Below, in pieces: positions 36,450-44,669 of a stretch of 64,000 bases of DNA. Numbering within the stretch: the stretch's first letter is position 1; every line of letters begins with the position of its first letter. The DNA is taken from contig NZ_AP017558.1 of assembly GCF_002355635.1 (NCBI RefSeq), positions 1,860,001-1,924,000 of the forward strand, given 5' to 3'. The DNA comes from Halopenitus persicus. GTDB lineage: Archaea > Halobacteriota > Halobacteria > Halobacteriales > Haloferacaceae. Both the position numbers and the translations under genes were made by a program. The notes beneath the pieces are model-generated. The model was not told the DNA's origin. It ran no database searches and saw only the letters and a list, made by a program, of their open reading frames with translations.

Positions 36450-36926
36450 GTGGTCACCACCAAGTCGCTGCTGTTCGGCGCGGGACGCCGCCGGGGGCTG
36501 TCGCTGATCGGTGCGTGTGCCGCCGTCACCGCGATCACCGTCCTCGCCGTGTTGGCGCTGGGTGCCGTAGCCCCGTCTCACCCCGCCGCGGTCTTTCTCG
36601 CGGACGACGCGCTCCCGTCGATCCTGCTGTACCTTCCCGCCCCGATCGCGTTGGTCGGCGCGTACAGCCGGTGCGGAGCCCCGGCGTGTCTCGCCGTCGG
36701 CGTCGTTCCAGGGATCGTTTTCGGCGCGATCGTCGTCGTGGGCGGGCTGCTCGGCGTTCCCGGCACGGGCGCCGACGCGACGGCGCTCGGGCTGTCGATC
36801 GGCCTCTCGATCGGCTTCTCGGTGGTCGGTCTCTCCAGCGCGTTCATCGGCTACTGTACCGGCATCACCGCCGTCCTTGCGCTCGACGCGTTCCGTGACG
36901 GTGACGGCCGAGGCGCCGGCGAGTGA
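36450..36926 (+). CDS. Hypothetical membrane protein
   Basis: A 158-aa protein starting at GTG with four hydrophobic segments at about residues 18-42, 57-75, 80-103 and 115-150 (LIGACAAVTAITVLAVLAL; LLYLPAPIALVGAYS; CLAVGVVPGIVFGAIVVVGG; ALGLSIGLSIGFSVVGLSS). A CGAPAC pair sits in the loop after helix 2 (Cys73 and Cys78). The N-terminus is basic. I do not recognise a family. It lies between nfo and a methyltransferase gene, both on the same strand, but the gaps of about 70-100 bp leave operon membership open. Confidence 0.7.
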   Translation: MVTTKSLLFGAGRRRGLSLIGACAAVTAITVLAVLALGAVAPSHPAAVFLADDALPSILLYLPAPIALVGAYSRCGAPACLAVGVVPGIVFGAIVVVGGLLGVPGTGADATALGLSIGLSIGFSVVGLSSAFIGYCTGITAVLALDAFRDGDGRGAGE

Positions 36927-36993
36927 TCCACGGATCCGCCGTGCCACGGGTCCACTCAACAACTGTTAACCCCGTCGCGACGTAGCCTCCGCC

Positions 36994-37911
36994 GTGCGAC
37001 GGTTCAGCCCCGAGTACCTCGATCGGACTCGCCGCGGGATGTGGGACGGCGACCGGGAGGCCCTGGCTCCGCTCCGTCTTTCGGACCGCGAGCGCGTCCT
37101 CGACGTCGGGTGTGGCACCGGCGAGCTGACGCGCGTCCTCGCCGCGGAGGCGCCCGCGAGCACGAGCGTGCTCGGGGTCGACGCGGACCGTGAACTGCTT
37201 CGGGTCGCACGGTCGCGCGGTCGCGACCGCGACGACGTCGACCGGACTCGTGATCGCGACGACCGGACTCGTGACGCCGCTGCCCACACTCGTGACGCCG
37301 CCGCCCAGCCCCGCAGCGCGGCCGACGGTCCGGCATACCTCGCCGGCGACGCGACGCGACTGCCGATCGCCGACACGGCGGTCGATCTCGTCGTCTGTCA
37401 GGCGCTGTTGATCAACCTTCCCGACCCCCGTGCGGCGATCCGCGAGTTCCGGCGCGTCTCGAGCGACCTCGTGGCCGCGATCGAGCCCAACAACGCCGAC
37501 GTCGGCGTCTCCTCGACGGTCGACGCCGAGGAACGGCTGGAGCGTGAGGCCCGAAACGCCTACCTCGACGGCGTCGGCACGAACGTCGCCCTGGGCGACC
37601 GGGTGCGGGAGCTGTTCCGGCGCGAAGGGATCGAGTCGGTCACGACTCGCCGCTACTACCACGAGAAACGGATCGAGCCGCCCTACGCCGACCAGGCCCT
37701 GGCGGCCGCGGCCCGCAAGGCCAGCGGCGCCGGCCTCGCCGACCATCGTGCCGAGCTCGAGGCGGCGCTCTCGCCGGCCGGGTACGACGACCTGCGGTCG
37801 CGCTGGCGGTCGATGGGCCGCGACGTCGTCGACGCGATGCGCGACCGCGAGTACGAGCGCGTCGAGGTCGTCCCCTTCGACGTGACGGTCGGCCGCGTCG
37901 GGTCAGCCTGA
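36994..37911 (+). CDS. Class I SAM-dependent methyltransferase
   Basis: A 305-aa methyltransferase starting at GTG. The SAM-binding motif I is VLDVGCGTGELTRVLAAEAP, motif II ends LGVDADRELL, and the post-I region is GDATRLPIADTAVDLVVCQAL. An Arg/Asp/Thr/Ala-rich insertion (about residues 75-110) made of short degenerate repeats separates motif II from the rest. After the core is a C-terminal region with RYYHEKRIEPPYADQALAAA. UbiE-like in shape; the acceptor is unknown. A 33-bp repeat covers its stop codon. Confidence 0.85.
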   Translation: MRRFSPEYLDRTRRGMWDGDREALAPLRLSDRERVLDVGCGTGELTRVLAAEAPASTSVLGVDADRELLRVARSRGRDRDDVDRTRDRDDRTRDAAAHTRDAAAQPRSAADGPAYLAGDATRLPIADTAVDLVVCQALLINLPDPRAAIREFRRVSSDLVAAIEPNNADVGVSSTVDAEERLEREARNAYLDGVGTNVALGDRVRELFRREGIESVTTRRYYHEKRIEPPYADQALAAAARKASGAGLADHRAELEAALSPAGYDDLRSRWRSMGRDVVDAMRDREYERVEVVPFDVTVGRVGSA

Positions 37912-37993
37912 CGAACGAGGCTCCATCGTGTCAGGTCGGCCTGACGGACGAGGCTCCATCGCGTCGGGTCAGCCTGACGAACGAGGCCGCGTC
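37895..37993. repeat. 33-bp tandem repeat over a methyltransferase stop codon
   Basis: Three copies with a period of 33 bp, each containing GGTC-GCCTGACG-ACGAGG-type words (at 37901, 37934 and 37967). The first copy contains the TGA stop of the methyltransferase gene. Confidence 0.85.
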
Positions 37994-38046
37994 GGGCCGG
38001 CCGCCGGTCGACCGCGTCGTTCGACCGCCATCACGGTACCCGGTCG

Positions 38047-38751
38047 TTACACCACGTCGCCGCGCACCGACGATCCGGTCGATCGGTCACGCTCGCGCTG
38101 CACCGTCTCGGCCGCCTCGGCGGCGACGTCGTCTGCGGCGCCCAGCATCGATAGCGCCTCCTCGAGCGTCGGCATCGCGAAGGACCCCTCCCGGAGCCGG
38201 TCGAGCGCCTCGTCGTCGCGCTCGCCGTCGACCCACAGGCAGACCCCGCGCGGGTCGAGGACCTCCGCGTAGGTCTCGCGTGCCACGGCGCCGTTCAGCC
38301 GCTGGGTGACGTTCCGGTCGAACCCCGTGTTGCAGACCTCGAGATGGATCGGTTCGTCGGCCGGAAGGAGGTGGGCGGCCAGACACTTCTCCGGGGCCGC
38401 GTACCCGTTCGGGTTCGTCCGCACCAGATCCGGATGCCGCCGTGCCCACCCCGTGCGGATCGTCTTGCCGATCCCGCGGACGCCCTCGAACGCGTCCGGG
38501 TCCGCCTTCTCGTTCACGCCGGCCGGATCGTCCCCGATGGCCGTATCGTCGTTCCCGGAGGACACCTCATCGTCCCGGTCGTCGCCGAGGAGGACGTCCT
38601 TCGTCACGTAGACGTCGAGGCGGTCGATCGGATCGAGTCCCAGGGCGACGTCGCCGTAGACCCAGACCTCGCGCACCGGAACCGGCATCGGATCGGACTC
38701 GACCGTCTCGAGAATGGTCTCCACCCGGTCGATGGCGTCAGTACGGTCCAT
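38047..38751 (-). CDS. Conserved haloarchaeal protein (DUF7095-like)
   Basis: A 234-aa cytosolic protein of unknown function. The N-terminal part MDRTDAIDRVETILETVESD then VPVREVWVYGDVALGLDPIDRLDVYVTKDVLL (in shorter blocks) looks like a nucleotidyltransferase-type fold: GDVALGxDxxxRLDVYV recalls the GSxxxGxxxxxSDxD pattern. This is only a loose resemblance. An acidic linker (about residues 60-90) separates it from a conserved second half with NPNGYAAPEKCLAAHLLP and NTGFDRNVTQRLNGAVARE. From memory it fits DUF7095. The start at 38751 is the first ATG. Confidence 0.75.
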   Translation of the reverse strand: MDRTDAIDRVETILETVESDPMPVPVREVWVYGDVALGLDPIDRLDVYVTKDVLLGDDRDDEVSSGNDDTAIGDDPAGVNEKADPDAFEGVRGIGKTIRTGWARRHPDLVRTNPNGYAAPEKCLAAHLLPADEPIHLEVCNTGFDRNVTQRLNGAVARETYAEVLDPRGVCLWVDGERDDEALDRLREGSFAMPTLEEALSMLGAADDVAAEAAETVQRERDRSTGSSVRGDVV

Positions 38752-38852
38752 TACCAGCGGGTTCGGCGTCCGCGGTGAAACCGGTTACGTCACGGGGGTG
38801 ACCATGTGTTCCGGTCGTCCTCCCGCGTTACGCAGCATCTTTTTCGTCGCTC

Positions 38853-39782
38853 TTACGCCCCGTCGTCCTCGCGGCGGTCGTATTTGGCGACCGCCCTGTC
38901 GGCCCGCGTCGACAGGCCGTACGGGTTCCGCGTGGGCGTCCGGTCGCGTGCACGTGCGACCATCCCGTCGGAGAAGCCGGTCGTCGTTCCGAGCAGGACG
39001 TCGCGGCCGGTGGCGACCCAGCCGGTCGGCGTCGCCGCCCCGCTGACGACGTCCCTGGCGACCGACGTCGAGTCGCCGAGCGCGTGCGCCGCGACCCGTC
39101 GGATCACGGTGGGGCGGAGCCCGTAGTTCTTCGCCAGCCGATAGGCCAGCGCCCGGTACTTCCATCCCCAATCGCGGTCGGGTCGGCCGCCGTCCGCCGC
39201 GGGCGAGGAATCCGGGTCCCGTTCGACCGAGAGGGCGGACTCCCACCGCACCTCGTGGTCGAGCCCGACGAGCCGATGGGCGGCGTCGCGTGATCCGCCG
39301 GTCTCGAGGTACTCGTCGAAACCGTCGAGGTCCTCGAGCACGTTGGCCCGGAAGACGACGTTGCCGCCGGCGAAGTACGTCACGTCACGGCCGGCGATCC
39401 GCCGCCGTTCGGCGCTGTCCGCCGTCTGCCCGGCGCGGAGCGGACGCGACACTGGACCGGTGACGACGTCGGCGTGCTCGAGCCCCGTCTCGACGCCCCC
39501 GATCCAGTCGGGGTCGATCCGGTTGTCGTAATCGACGAGCGCGATCGCCTCCCCCGTCGCCACCTCGATGCCGGCGTTCCGTGCGACGTTGACGCTCCGG
39601 TCCGAGATCTCAACGAGCACGTCGACGTCCGCACGGTCGCGAACCATCCCGGTGGTACCGTCCGCGGAGGGGCCGTTCACCACGATCACCTCGGCCGCGG
39701 GCGCGTGGGCGGACAGCGCGTCCAGTCCGTCCGCCAGCTGGTCCCGTCCGTTGAGCGTGGGAACCACGACCGAGAGGTTCAT
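38853..39782 (-). CDS. Glycosyltransferase family 2 protein
   Basis: A 309-aa GT-A fold glycosyltransferase. It begins MNLSVVVPTLNGRDQLADGL; the sugar-nucleotide site includes VIVVNGPSADGTTGMV, VNVARNAGIEVATGEAIALVD, and the metal-binding acidic motif DYDNRIDPDWI, here in the DxD-like position. A later acidic residue is in LVGLDHEVRWESA. Unlike most GT2 enzymes of cell-surface glycan synthesis it has no membrane helices, though YRLAKNYGLRP near the C-terminus is a usual GT2 element. It may act on N-glycans or exopolysaccharide. Downstream is the DUF7095-like gene on the same strand. Confidence 0.9.
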   Translation of the reverse strand: MNLSVVVPTLNGRDQLADGLDALSAHAPAAEVIVVNGPSADGTTGMVRDRADVDVLVEISDRSVNVARNAGIEVATGEAIALVDYDNRIDPDWIGGVETGLEHADVVTGPVSRPLRAGQTADSAERRRIAGRDVTYFAGGNVVFRANVLEDLDGFDEYLETGGSRDAAHRLVGLDHEVRWESALSVERDPDSSPAADGGRPDRDWGWKYRALAYRLAKNYGLRPTVIRRVAAHALGDSTSVARDVVSGAATPTGWVATGRDVLLGTTTGFSDGMVARARDRTPTRNPYGLSTRADRAVAKYDRREDDGA

Positions 39783-39878
39783 ACCTCGACCCGTATGACG
39801 CGACGCGTAAAAGACTCTTCGTGACCCGCCGGGCGGCGCGGCGGCGGGTCTCATACACGGTTCAGCCGGGTATCCGCC

Positions 39879-40151
39879 TCAGGTTCTGAGGTAGTAGACC
39901 TGCTTGCGGGCGTCCTTGAAGCTGTACCGTGAGTCGACGATCTCCGACTCCTCGAGCCGGTTGAGTGCGTACCGAACCGTCCTGTCGGGAAGCAGCGACT
40001 CCTCGGCGAGCTGGCCCTGTGAAAGCGGCGCGTCGTCTTCGAGGACCTTCGCGACGAGCTTGGCGCTCGGAGGGAGCTCGCGGAGGCGGTCGCGATACTC
40101 CGATTCAGACAGGATCGTCGGCTCGTGGGTCTCCGCGGAACGAGTGCTCAT
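39879..40151 (-). CDS. Winged-helix transcriptional regulator (MarR/TrmB-like)
   Basis: A 90-aa DNA-binding protein made of one winged helix: YRDRLRELPPSAKLVAKVLEDD, then PLSQGQLAEESLLPDRTVRYALNRLEESEIVDSRYS as helix-turn-helix and recognition helix, followed by the wing DARKQVYYLRT. No ligand domain is present, so it may act as a small autonomous regulator. A strong TATA box (CTATATATAGG, 40188-40198) lies about 37 bp upstream. It is next to a glycosyltransferase gene on the same strand and divergent from a methyltransferase gene, either of which could be a target. Confidence 0.88.
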   Translation of the reverse strand: MSTRSAETHEPTILSESEYRDRLRELPPSAKLVAKVLEDDAPLSQGQLAEESLLPDRTVRYALNRLEESEIVDSRYSFKDARKQVYYLRT

Positions 40152-40187
40152 ATCGGGTGGGTGCCAGCGGTGCATCGTAAAGGTTGG

Positions 40188-40198
40188 CTATATATAGG
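40188..40198 (-). promoter_or_regulatory. TATA box of the wHTH regulator gene
   Basis: CTATATATAGG is a near-ideal archaeal TATA element; a start about 25 bp downstream would leave a leader of about 12 nt before the ATG at 40151. AT-rich sequence with a palindromic CGATATCG lies just upstream. Confidence 0.7.
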
Positions 40199-40296
40199 AC
40201 AATTCGATATCGACAATATAATGTCTTAATATGTGTCCGCGTCGCTTCGGCTCGCGGACGCCGATCGGTCGTTGATGGATCGGGTCGTCTCTCGTC

Positions 40297-40476
40297 GTTC
40301 CCGCTCATTCCCGTTCGTGCTCCTCCGTTCCCGCTCATTCCCGTTCGTGCTCCTCCGTTCCCGCTCATTCCCGTTCGTGCTCCTCCGTTCCCGCTCATTC
40401 CCGTTCGTGCTCCTCCGTTCCCGCTCATTCCCGTTCGTGCTCCTCCGTTCCCGCTCATTCCCGTTCGTGCTCTTCC
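40297..40476. repeat. 30-bp tandem array (6 copies)
   Basis: Six direct copies of a 30-bp unit beginning CGTTCCCGCTCATTCCCGTT follow each other without spacers in the 440-bp gap between the wHTH gene and a methyltransferase gene. The copies appear identical apart from the first few bases. The unit is ten codons long, so long open frames on both strands (for example an Arg-Ser-Phe-Pro repeat) are artefacts. I see no gene in this gap. Confidence 0.92.
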
Positions 40477-40591
40477 CTCCGACGCCGTTCCCGATCGCAT
40501 CCGGAACGACGTCCGGATCGGCCGATCGAACGGTCGTACCGGCTCGACATCCAGTACGGTTTTGTCGTTCGGGGCGTGAGGACATTCTAGT

Positions 40592-41308
40592 GTGAAAGGA
40601 CAGGATTGGTATCAGGCGGACGACGTCGCCGAGGAGTACGACGACATCCGGTTCGCCGACGGCGGGCGCGTGATCGACCGCCGGGAGAAGGAGGCGGTGC
40701 TGTCGGCCCTCGATCCGATCGCGGACAAACGCGTGCTCGAGGTCGCCTGCGGTACCGGTCGCTTCACCACGATGCTCGCCGATCAGGGCGCCGACATCGT
40801 CGGGCTCGACATCTCCCGGGAGATGCTCGAACAGGGCCGCCGAAAGGCGCGGGACGGAGGGATCGACGACCGCGTCGAGTTCATGCGCGGCGACGCCTCG
40901 CGACTCCCGTTCCCCGACGACCACTTCGACGCCGTCCTCGCGATGCGGTTCTTCCATCTGATGGACGATCCGGTCCCGTTCCTCTCCGAGTTGGCCCGGG
41001 TGAGTAGCGACCAGATCGTCTTCGACACGTTCAACCGACGGAGTGCACGCGTGCTCTACACGTGGCTTCTCCCGATGGGGTCACGGCTCTATTCGGAGAA
41101 CCAAGTCGTCTCGATGCTATCCGCCGCGGATCTCGAGCTCGCCGGCGAGGAGCACGACTTCGTGCTCCCGTACGGGTTCTACCGGAACCTGCCGGGTGCG
41201 GTCGCGAAGGGGTTCCGAGCCGTCGATGAAGCGATCGGTCGGACGATCCCGGGCGATTACGTCGCGTCCGTCTCCTACTGGGACGCCCGCGTTTCCCCTG
41301 ACGAGTAG
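40592..41308 (+). CDS. Class I SAM-dependent methyltransferase
   Basis: A 238-aa methyltransferase starting at GTG (MKGQDWYQADDVAEEYDDIR). Motif I is VLEVACGTGRFTTMLADQGA, motif II is IVGLDISREMLEQGRRKA, and the post-I acidic motif is FMRGDASRLPFPDDHFDAVLAMRFFHLMDD in shorter blocks. The C-terminal part FVLPYGFYRNLPGAVAKGFRAVDEAI is like that of methyltransferases acting on lipids or isoprenoid intermediates, but the acceptor is unknown. The nearby glycosyltransferase gene suggests cell-surface or lipid modification; weak inference. Confidence 0.88.
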   Translation: MKGQDWYQADDVAEEYDDIRFADGGRVIDRREKEAVLSALDPIADKRVLEVACGTGRFTTMLADQGADIVGLDISREMLEQGRRKARDGGIDDRVEFMRGDASRLPFPDDHFDAVLAMRFFHLMDDPVPFLSELARVSSDQIVFDTFNRRSARVLYTWLLPMGSRLYSENQVVSMLSAADLELAGEEHDFVLPYGFYRNLPGAVAKGFRAVDEAIGRTIPGDYVASVSYWDARVSPDE

Positions 41309-41353
41309 CCGCAGCCCAGCACCCGCCCTCGCGGAACCGGCGACGTGCCGCGG

Positions 41354-41761
41354 TCAGACGTCCTCGTCGACGATCTCGCCGACGGCGAAGTTCGATTTGA
41401 CCTCCGTGACCTCGATCTTCACGCGCTCGCCGACGTCGCCGCCCGGAACGATGATCACGTAGCCGCGCTCGACGCGAGCGATCCCGTCGCCCTGCTTGCC
41501 GATGTCCTCGATCTCGACGTACCGCATTTCGCCGGGCTCGACCGGCGGCTGTGGGCCGTCGCCGGCATCGGCATCCGTGCCGCCGATCCCGTCGACGTCG
41601 TCCTCCGATTCGGCGCCCGCGATGAGCGCGACGCGATACGTCTCGCCGACGTCGACCGTGCCGGTTTCGACCTCCCGCTTCGGTACCTCGACGACGTAGG
41701 AGTCGTCCGTCTCTCGGACGTCCGCACTGAACAGACAGAGGAGTTTATCGGAAATTTCCAT
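41354..41761 (-). CDS. TRAM domain protein
   Basis: A 135-aa protein whose C-terminal half is a TRAM domain, a small RNA-binding beta-barrel: RYVEIEDIGKQGDGIARVER then GYVIIVPGGDVGERVKIEVTEVKSNFAVGEIV. The N-terminal part MEISDKLLCLFSADVRETDDSYVVEVPKREVETG (in blocks) is a second small beta-rich segment, followed by a Gly/Asp-rich linker (about residues 50-75). Haloarchaeal single TRAM proteins act as RNA chaperones, some in a cold-shock role. A short leader precedes the ATG. Confidence 0.92.
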   Translation of the reverse strand: MEISDKLLCLFSADVRETDDSYVVEVPKREVETGTVDVGETYRVALIAGAESEDDVDGIGGTDADAGDGPQPPVEPGEMRYVEIEDIGKQGDGIARVERGYVIIVPGGDVGERVKIEVTEVKSNFAVGEIVDEDV

Positions 41762-41889
41762 AGTAGACCTCTACCGGATACTCACGAGCGAGTATAATAG
41801 TTGTACCGCCAGCGGATCGTCGTTCCCGGGACCGTCGGCCGACCCATCACCCCCGGCGGCGCCGGACGACCCATCACCCGTGACCCCAT

Positions 41890-42729
41890 TCACGACCGTT
41901 CGGTCCGGTCCCCGTCGATCGGCGTTCCGTCGGGGCGCTTTTGCCCCTCCGAGTCGTGGACGACGACGCCGTCGACGTCTCCCGCCGGACGATAGGCGTC
42001 CCGAACCCCGATCGCCTCCTCGAGCTCCCGGACCGCCCGCCGCTTCAAGGCGTCCGCGAGGTCCTCGGCCTCGGACCGGGAGATGTCACGTCCCAGCCCC
42101 TCACACTCGTGGGCCCGGACCATCCCCGCCTCGTCGACCGCCTCGCCCATCGGCTGGCTCGTCCCGCCGAGCGCGACGCTAAACGGGTACGTCCGACACA
42201 CCAACGGCCGATCCTCGTGCACCGTGCAGGCGCCGCGTCCGTCGGTCTCCCGGTAGAAGGTACAGTTCCCACACGCGTCCGTCTGCAGGGCCCACTCGAA
42301 CGTCTCGCCGACCGGCTCTCCCGTCGTCGACTCATCGAGACCGTACGGCATCGGACGGGCAACGTCACGCCAGTCGTACTCGCCGTCCGTGGCGTCGTCA
42401 CTGCCGTCCTCGCTTCCATCACCGGCGGCACTGTCCTCGGCGCCGGGTACACTGTCCTCGACGGCGTGTTCGTTGCCGAGGGTCGCCAGCAACTCCCGAA
42501 CCTCCTCGGGGAAGACGGTCGCCGTGTGTGGCTCCGCGTGCGATCGATCGTCCTCCGTCTCGACGCCAGCGCCATCGCCCTCAGCAACGCCATCGTCGGC
42601 GTTCGGCGTATACCCCTTGCAGCAGGCTCCACAGCGCGTACACTCGAACCCGATCGACTCGATCGCGTCCGCGAGATCGGCGACCGACAGCTCACGGGCG
42701 CGGTCGAGTTCGGCCTCGAGGCTCTCCAT
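41890..42729 (-). CDS. YkgJ-family cysteine cluster protein
   Basis: A 279-aa protein of the YkgJ/CxxCxxCC family thought to bind zinc or an iron-sulfur cluster. The first cluster is FECTRCGACCKGYTP (about residues 29-43), and the second is ACGNCTFYRETDGRGACTVHE followed by CRTYPFSV. An acidic insertion of about 70 residues (DEEA-rich, residues 45-125) separates the two, longer than in most family members. The C-terminal part is helical and polar. The function is unknown. A 26-bp repeat lies just upstream. Confidence 0.85.
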   Translation of the reverse strand: MESLEAELDRARELSVADLADAIESIGFECTRCGACCKGYTPNADDGVAEGDGAGVETEDDRSHAEPHTATVFPEEVRELLATLGNEHAVEDSVPGAEDSAAGDGSEDGSDDATDGEYDWRDVARPMPYGLDESTTGEPVGETFEWALQTDACGNCTFYRETDGRGACTVHEDRPLVCRTYPFSVALGGTSQPMGEAVDEAGMVRAHECEGLGRDISRSEAEDLADALKRRAVRELEEAIGVRDAYRPAGDVDGVVVHDSEGQKRPDGTPIDGDRTERS

Positions 42730-42761
42730 ACGTCCTCATTCGCGTGCACGTGCTAAACCTC

Positions 42762-42839
42762 CGTGGTCGGTGTGTGCGTTCCATCCTCGTGGTCGGTGTG
42801 TGCGTTCCATCCTCGTGGTCGGTGTGTGCGTTCCATCCT
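42762..42839. repeat. 26-bp tandem repeat (3 copies) before the DUF5788 gene
   Basis: CGTGGTCGGTGTGTGCGTTC recurs at 42762, 42788 and 42814, a period of 26 bp, with a fourth copy that breaks off after five bases. It lies in the divergent gap between the YkgJ-like gene and the DUF5788-like gene. Confidence 0.88.
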
Positions 42840-42911
42840 CGTGGCCGCCGTGCCGCCACATCCCTCGGGTCGGACGAAGGAGCGAAGTGTTCCGAGCCGC
42901 TTTGCACCCGT

Positions 42912-43352
42912 GTGAAGGAGTATCGCCGCAAACAGCTGCTCGAGCGCGTCAACCGCGAGGCCGCGACGATCGGGGCGTCGATCCCCGAGACGATCGAGGT
43001 GCAGGGCGAGCCGATCGACCTCCGCGAGTTCGTCTTCGAGATCAAACGCCGCGAGACCGTCCCGCCGGGCGAGCGCGAGCGCGTCGAGCAGGCGAAACGG
43101 AACCTTCGTCGCGAGCGCATCGAGCGGCTCGACCGCATCGAGGCGGGGGAGGTCTCCTACGAGACCGGCGCCGAGCTCGCCGACGCGATCATCGGGATCG
43201 ACCGCGCGCTCGACGCGCTCGAGTCCCTCGAACCTGCCGACGTCGAGGCGGAGGCCGAACGACAGGACGCGGTCGACACGAAACGCTGGATGAACTTCCT
43301 CAAGCAGGCGCTCGGCCGCGAGGACTCCTCCACGGGCCGCACGCGGTTCTGA
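42912..43352 (+). CDS. Conserved haloarchaeal protein (DUF5788-like)
   Basis: A 146-aa protein starting at GTG (MKEYRRKQLLERVNREAATI). It is mostly helical and charged: PETIEVQGEPIDLREFVFEI, then ERVEQAKRNLRRERIERLDRIEAGE, DAIIGIDRALDALESLEP, and the C-terminal KRWMNFLKQALGR. No catalytic motif or signal is seen. It fits the haloarchaeal DUF5788 family from memory. Longer ATG-started frames run back through the 26-bp repeat array and were rejected, because the repeated region is not coding-like. Confidence 0.75.
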   Translation: MKEYRRKQLLERVNREAATIGASIPETIEVQGEPIDLREFVFEIKRRETVPPGERERVEQAKRNLRRERIERLDRIEAGEVSYETGAELADAIIGIDRALDALESLEPADVEAEAERQDAVDTKRWMNFLKQALGREDSSTGRTRF

Positions 43353-43413
43353 TTCTGACGTCGTTCGCCCTCCGGACCCCTCGGCAAGCGGACCGCTGCG
43401 ACCGTCGGCGTGG

Positions 43414-44589
43414 TCACACGTCCCCGGCCATCGCCCGGAACAGCCCGTCCGAGAGGTCGTCGCGGTCGACGGCCTCCTCGATCGAATCGTCCGTCGGATC
43501 GATGTCGGGCGTGATTCGCCCCCCGCCCATCCGCGCGTGACCGCCGCCGTCGCCGTTCGGAACGTCCGTGAGCGCCTCCTCGATCGCCTTCCCCATATGG
43601 ACCCGGTCGTCTCGCGACCGTCCCGAGAGGTGGATCGTCCCGTCCCGCTCGCCGACGATCACGACGGCCGTGACGCCCTCCAGCTGGATCAGCTCGTCGG
43701 CCGCCTGCGGGATCGCGTCGACGTTGTTAACTGATCCCACGTCGGCGACGGCAAACGATCCCTCGACCTGTCGGCCCGCGATCGCCCGTGCCTTCACCTC
43801 GAGGACCTCGGCGTCGACCGCCGGGTTCGCGATCCGGTCGAGCCGATCCTGGTCGACCCCGGGATAGAGATAGCTCGCTGCGGCGAAGTCGGCCTCGCTC
43901 GCGCCGACTGTGAGGTGGTTGGTGTCGGCGAGGATCCCGTACAACAGTCCCGTCGCCGCACTGGTTGGCAGGGTGTAGCTTCCGTCGGTTTCGCTCGCGT
44001 GCATGTCGGGCGGCACCGGAGCCGCGTCGTTGTCCTCGAAGTACTCGGCGACGATCGACGCGGTCGCACCGTAGTCGGTCCGAACGTCGGTGAACTCCTC
44101 GCCCGCTCCGTCGCCGGGATGATGGTCGACCACCGCGAGCGGCAGGACGCCGTCCGCGCCGCCGAATCCGCGGGCCTCGTTGTGGTCGACCAGGACGACC
44201 GACTCGGCGGCGAGATCCGTGACGTGGTCGATCCGGTCCAGCTCCAGGTCGAGGACCGTCCGGAACGCCCGGTTCTCCTGGTGGCGGATCTGGCCCGGAT
44301 ACTGGATCGTCGCGTCGACGTTGACCTGATCGGCCAGCTCGACGACGCCGATCGCGGCGGCCATCGCGTCGGGATCCGGGTTCGGATGCATCAACACCGC
44401 GATCTCCCCGGCGTCGGCGATCAGCCGCCGGAACGTGACGCCGCGGGCCCGGCGCAGACGGACGAACGCGTAGACGCTCCCGAGCACGACCACCAACGCG
44501 ATCGCCGTTGCGACCGCTAGCTCGGGGTTCTCACGGACGAACAGCTCCGCGTCGGCGATCCACTCCTCGCCCGCCGTGGCCTGGACCAT
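43414..44589 (-). CDS. DHH-family phosphoesterase with an N-terminal membrane helix
   Basis: A 391-aa DHH/DHHA1 phosphoesterase. One membrane helix (about residues 19-40, ELAVATAIALVVVLGSVYAF) precedes the catalytic part, so the enzyme is anchored. DHH motifs: IAVLMHPNPDPDAMAAAIG (motif I), VVLVDHNEARG (motif II) and PLAVVDHHPGDGAG (motif III, the DHH itself). The DHHA1 part ends with GDGGGHARMGGGRI, the glycine-rich substrate loop. The family includes RecJ-like nucleases, nanoRNases and cyclic-di-AMP phosphodiesterases (GdpP type), and an N-terminal membrane anchor is seen in the last group; which applies here is open. Start at 44589; a longer frame overlaps the next gene. Confidence 0.88.
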   Translation of the reverse strand: MVQATAGEEWIADAELFVRENPELAVATAIALVVVLGSVYAFVRLRRARGVTFRRLIADAGEIAVLMHPNPDPDAMAAAIGVVELADQVNVDATIQYPGQIRHQENRAFRTVLDLELDRIDHVTDLAAESVVLVDHNEARGFGGADGVLPLAVVDHHPGDGAGEEFTDVRTDYGATASIVAEYFEDNDAAPVPPDMHASETDGSYTLPTSAATGLLYGILADTNHLTVGASEADFAAASYLYPGVDQDRLDRIANPAVDAEVLEVKARAIAGRQVEGSFAVADVGSVNNVDAIPQAADELIQLEGVTAVVIVGERDGTIHLSGRSRDDRVHMGKAIEEALTDVPNGDGGGHARMGGGRITPDIDPTDDSIEEAVDRDDLSDGLFRAMAGDV

Positions 44590-44669
44590 ACACCACTCAT
44601 CACCGGCTCGGCCTACAAGAAACCACCCGACGGTTTTCCCCCGGTCAGCGTCCGTCGGGCTTCGTGCCG

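Noticed and set aside
40297-40476. CRISPR array
   Set aside because: The 30-bp repeats are directly adjacent with no spacers and there are no cas genes nearby. It is a simple tandem array, as is 14494-14655.
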